Assembly (NCBI GenBank): GCA_019648995.1 | Contig: BLXT01006539.1 | Span: 302,592 to 324,960 of the forward strand | Direction of reading: 5' to 3' | DNA: 22,369 nt | DNA from: Plakobranchus ocellatus | Lineage: Eukaryota > Mollusca > Gastropoda > Plakobranchidae | Shown: positions 21,301 to 22,369 of the stretch, in pieces | Layout: every line of letters starts with the position of its first letter | Position numbering within the stretch: position 1 is the first letter of the stretch | Notes under the pieces: model-generated | Databases searched by the model: none | What the model saw: only the letters and a program-made list of their open reading frames with translations | Told to the model about the DNA's origin: nothing | Program-made: the position numbers and the translations under genes

Positions 21301-21985
21301 ATCATCTGGACATGAAAGAGCCAAAGACCGTGACAAAAAATCTACCAATAAAAAACTAGCATCTGGTCAACCCATCAAGAGAGGGCCTGGCAGGCCACCT
21401 AAGAACCCAAACCATCCAAGTTACATTCCTCCTGCAGGCAAATCTAAACAGCCAGCTGGCAAACCAAAGACTCCAGTAAGCAACTGCAAGAAGCCAGCAC
21501 CTAAGAAAAGTCAACTCAAAACAAAATCCTCAAAATCAGTTTCAGAATCTCAAAACTCCATAGAATCAGCCTCACGAGAAAGTAAAACGAGTGGAGCTCA
21601 GTTGCCTCAGAATGAGAATTCTAGCTGGAAGGAGAAGGAGAACGTCTCTAAATTGGCATCAGCTTTTGATGAAAGGCCTAGTAAGGGAAGTCATAAGTTT
21701 GTCGTCAAACACTCTGATAATGAGGAAACACCTCTCAATGGTGCTCAAACAGTCAAAAGTCCACTTGTTGACAATGCCATCTACGATTTTCCTTCAGATG
21801 ACTGTGAATCTAATAAAGGTTCTCTTAATATGAACATGCCTATGGGCATCTGGCCTGAGAAAAAGTACTGGGTGCCATCCAGCATTGATAAGTCTATCAT
21901 TGACAGTATCGTCATCACTGATGTGCAAAGCGGAAACTCATTAGTCACAGTGAGAGAATGTGCCATTGACAAAGGATTTTTCTAA
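12291..21985 (+). CDS. Cbx: Polycomb-class chromobox protein (CBX2/4/6/7/8 type), five coding exons
   Basis: Join 12291-12359, 17713-17756, 18162-18221, 19953-20010 and 21161-21985: 1056 nt, 351 residues plus stop. All four introns are GT-AG and the joined frame is open. Residues about 9-60 form a Polycomb-type chromodomain, which in the family binds H3K27me3. The aromatic cage is complete (F11, W32, W35) and WEPEENILD follows. KRGPK at 66-70 is the AT-hook-like motif found after Pc chromodomains. Residues 85-117 are acidic and serine-rich with many CK2-type sites. A Lys-rich region contains an AT-hook (KRGPGRPPK, 150-158). The last 26 residues (326-351), VITDV, SLVTVRE and terminal GFF, are the Polycomb box that binds RING1 in canonical PRC1. 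There is no chromoshadow domain, which argues against HP1. The length lies between vertebrate CBX7 and CBX8. The exact vertebrate paralogue cannot be assigned; the family is near certain. Confidence 0.96.
12360..14870 (+). other. CBX intron 1, proximal part
   Basis: Starts gtaaat. No exon or coding-like segment was found. Between 12536 and 15528 the palindrome AGATCT occurs nine times, often as TAGATCTA, and CTTAGATTCTACAT is repeated (12770-12783, 12886-12899). The open frame at 13774-13968 has no family features. Confidence 0.6.
14880..15720 (+). pseudogene. gag remnant with SCAN-like capsid region
   Basis: An N-terminal charged region leads to LPNFVDGKDD (about 15107-15136), interrupted by a stop, typical of such gag proteins. 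Then come VKKALMKIYGLIEDGYRCRF (about 15238-15300) and EQFMDACLDDLPMYIREKIP (15420-15480). The latter has the LEQF...L...REK.P pattern shared with the vertebrate SCAN domain, which is thought to derive from Gmr1-like gag. A damaged CCHC knuckle (CDCTYSNP) is near 15672-15695. Frames change several times. Confidence 0.72.
15786..15990 (+). pseudogene. Retropepsin-like protease remnant
   Basis: An open frame of 61 codons ends with LPILKGQIGCGEVDMIRDNGW. In related elements this segment reads as a strand leading to the Asp-Thr/Ser-Gly active site. Here that triplet is Asp-Asn-Gly (15957-15965), followed directly by a stop, so the protease is inactive. Assignment rests on this motif and on its place between gag and integrase. 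Confidence 0.6.
16060..16450 (+). pseudogene. Integrase N-terminal remnant (HHCC zinc-binding domain)
   Basis: One frame from 16228 reads through HNSITGAH, then VLSNFYWLGMDGYVTRYC and FCDVC, giving the His-His-Cys-Cys pattern of Ty3/Gypsy integrases (first His at 16243, last Cys about 16365). A linker before it (QLKNIQQDNPG; NKTSYFEK) fits the usual spacer. After a frameshift, LIYTPFKRVTVE (about 16417-16452) matches the start of the catalytic core, then similarity ends abruptly. The catalytic Asp/Glu residues are absent. Confidence 0.85.
16446..16826 (+). mobile_element. Pogo/Tigger-like repeat, copy A (intron 1)
   Basis: Begins CAGTGGAAACCTC, the terminal signature of pogo/Tigger-like elements, followed by several ATTTGAA/TCGAA strings typical of their ends. 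The right part (AATAATTCAAAGTTTTGG near 16793) looks like the opposite end, suggesting a short non-autonomous copy. Copy B in intron 4 (reverse strand) shares ACTCTCGC at exactly the same distance, 190 bases, from the terminus, as well as similar flanking blocks. Right boundary approximate. Confidence 0.5.
16830..17712 (+). other. CBX intron 1, distal part
   Basis: A+T-rich sequence without coding signal, ending with the acceptor ttctttccccag at 17712. Nothing else recognised. Confidence 0.65.
17713..17756 (+). CDS. Cbx: CBX coding exon 2 (chromodomain core)
   Basis: 44 nt encoding GKVEYFVKWKGWSI plus two bases of the next codon. It holds cage residues W32 and W35. The acceptor is ttctttccccag; the donor gtgagt starts at 17757, phase 2. 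Confidence 0.97.
18162..18221 (+). CDS. Cbx: CBX coding exon 3 (chromodomain C-terminal helix)
   Basis: 60 nt encoding (K)YNTWEPEENILDSRLIDQF plus two bases. Acceptor gttttttccag, donor gtaagt at 18222. Intron 2 is 405 bp. Confidence 0.97.
18222..19952 (+). other. CBX intron 3
   Basis: 1731 bp from gtaagt to ttattcctgcag. A+T-rich with several poly-T and poly-A runs and a short imperfect (CATA/CA)n patch near 19036-19070. No mobile element recognised. Confidence 0.75.
19953..20010 (+). CDS. Cbx: CBX coding exon 4 (AT-hook-like motif)
   Basis: 58 nt completing a Lys codon and then encoding REGKTGYKRGPKAKKARVH. It carries the KRGPK motif that follows the chromodomain in Pc-class CBX proteins. 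Donor gtaagt at 20011, phase 0. Confidence 0.94.
20043..20199 (+). mobile_element. tRNA-derived SINE
   Basis: The left part has an RNA polymerase III A box (TGGCACAGAGG, 20053-20063) and B box (GGATTCAGGCC, 20105-20115, a decayed GGTTCGANNCC) at tRNA-like spacing. A short body follows, ending in an A-rich tail (acac then A12, about 20181-20199). It is inserted in intron 4 only about 30 bases after the exon 4 donor, in the sense orientation. No clear target-site duplication was found. Confidence 0.75.
20200..20600 (+). other. CBX intron 4, middle part
   Basis: A+T-rich sequence with no recognised element; it separates the SINE from the inverted pogo-like repeat. Confidence 0.6.
20600..20972 (-). 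mobile_element. Pogo/Tigger-like repeat, copy B (intron 4, inverted)
   Basis: Read on the minus strand it starts GAGTGCACTCCACTAAATTC at 20972. It continues with AATTCGACATTTCCC, a TAATTTGA block, ACTCTCGC (20782-20775), TGTTTAT and a GAAAGGCGTGGC segment. Copy A at 16446 has the same blocks in the same order, and ACTCTCGC lies 190 bases from the terminus in both. It is richer in G+C than the surrounding intron (C-runs near 20648 and 20711). The inner end is uncertain and no transposase was found. Confidence 0.45.
21161..21985 (+). CDS. Cbx: CBX coding exon 5 (tail, AT-hook and Polycomb box)
   Basis: Acceptor ccttacttag at 21160, phase 0. It encodes residues 78-351, ending at TAA 21983-21985. 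Order: a short Asn/Arg linker, the acidic serine-rich tract, a Lys/Ser/Pro-rich basic region with the AT-hook at 150-158, a low-complexity Ser/Gln middle, then WPEKKYW near 308-314 and the C-terminal Polycomb box. Most of the protein outside the chromodomain is in this one exon. Confidence 0.97.
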   Translation, partial: ENSRNDVTDESEEDDESENEDSEDEEDNDESESSSSESSDAAPEPKKSSGHERAKDRDKKSTNKKLASGQPIKRGPGRPPKNPNHPSYIPPAGKSKQPAGKPKTPVSNCKKPAPKKSQLKTKSSKSVSESQNSIESASRESKTSGAQLPQNENSSWKEKENVSKLASAFDERPSKGSHKFVVKHSDNEETPLNGAQTVKSPLVDNAIYDFPSDDCESNKGSLNMNMPMGIWPEKKYWVPSSIDKSIIDSIVITDVQSGNSLVTVRECAIDKGFF

Positions 21986-22369
21986 AACAAGGTTGTAATG
22001 GGCTTACTTACATCATTATTCAATCTGAATTTGTATGCATTTCACATAATGTACAAGTTTTGGCTGCAAATGACCAGCTTCATACAGGTGTAGCACATCT
22101 GAGCAATGGAAGTGGCAAGAGCTTTTTTTTTTGTGTCATAATCAAGCATAGATTCCTGTCACACAACTAAAATATTAGTGTATTTGAGGGGGGGGGGGGT
22201 CACAAAATAAAACTTAAATAATTGCAGTTACCTCTTTCTCCTTTGATTGTTGCAGACATAGACATCACTAGTCTTCGTTCAAATTTTCAATAATTTTGGT
22301 TTTTATTAATGAATTTTTAGCCTCCAGTATCAAAGTGAACTTGGACTGTAGGGCCACGCCAAGCTATTT
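21986..22369 (+). other. CBX 3' UTR (partial)
   Basis: Follows the TAA stop. Contains a G12 run at 22188-22199 and a candidate AATAAA at 22206-22211 that lacks a clear GT-rich downstream element, so the 3' UTR may extend beyond the window. Confidence 0.6.
22206..22211 (+). promoter_or_regulatory. Candidate poly(A) signal AATAAA of the CBX gene
   Basis: First AATAAA after the stop codon, 221 bases downstream. No strong GT-rich element follows, so its use is uncertain. Confidence 0.28.

Noticed and set aside
21157..21348. Minus-strand Ser/Leu-rich frame
   Set aside because: Antisense shadow of the acidic tract in CBX exon 5.

Overview
This is an A+T-rich animal genomic window dominated by one intron-containing gene on the + strand. 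It encodes a Polycomb-class chromobox (CBX) protein. Five coding exons (12291-12359, 17713-17756, 18162-18221, 19953-20010, 21161-21985) join in frame to 351 residues. They give a Pc-type chromodomain with a full aromatic cage, an AT-hook-like KRGPK motif, an acidic/serine tract, an AT-hook and a C-terminal Polycomb box ending GFF. The long introns, tRNA-derived SINE, mariner, pogo-like and Ty3/Gypsy remnants and many microsatellites fit a marine or freshwater invertebrate. A mollusc is my best guess, but the species is not shown by the sequence.

Layout. Positions 1-410 hold what may be the last coding exon (306-408) of an unidentified upstream gene, with a possible poly(A) signal near 1733. 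From about 460 to 9960 I see no gene: T- and A-rich DNA with (TC)n, (TA)n, a pair of 31-bp direct repeats (8023, 8146), a G-rich patch and a cluster of GCCAT motifs (9313-9468). A decayed mariner-like transposon (about 9963-11199, minus strand) has recognisable terminal inverted repeats and abuts an (ATGT)n array containing a 55-base assembly gap. (ATG)n and (AAT)n arrays follow, the latter ending about 85 bp before the CBX start codon.

Inside the CBX gene, intron 1 (5.35 kb) carries an AGATCT-rich stretch. It also holds a decayed Ty3/Gypsy-type element (about 14880-16450, + strand) with SCAN-like gag, protease and integrase N-terminus in that order. The missing reverse transcriptase between protease and integrase suggests the Gmr1-like domain order rather than a simple deletion. 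A pogo/Tigger-like repeat begins at 16446 and ends that element. Intron 4 carries a tRNA-type SINE just after exon 4 and a second, inverted copy of the pogo-like repeat (about 20600-20972).

No gene cluster or operon-like system is present. The biological content is one conserved Polycomb reader gene that has collected several nested mobile elements. The most interesting points are the gag-protease-integrase arrangement, the inverted pair of related repeats flanking the chromodomain exons 2-4, and possible YY1/Pho-type motifs upstream of a Polycomb gene.
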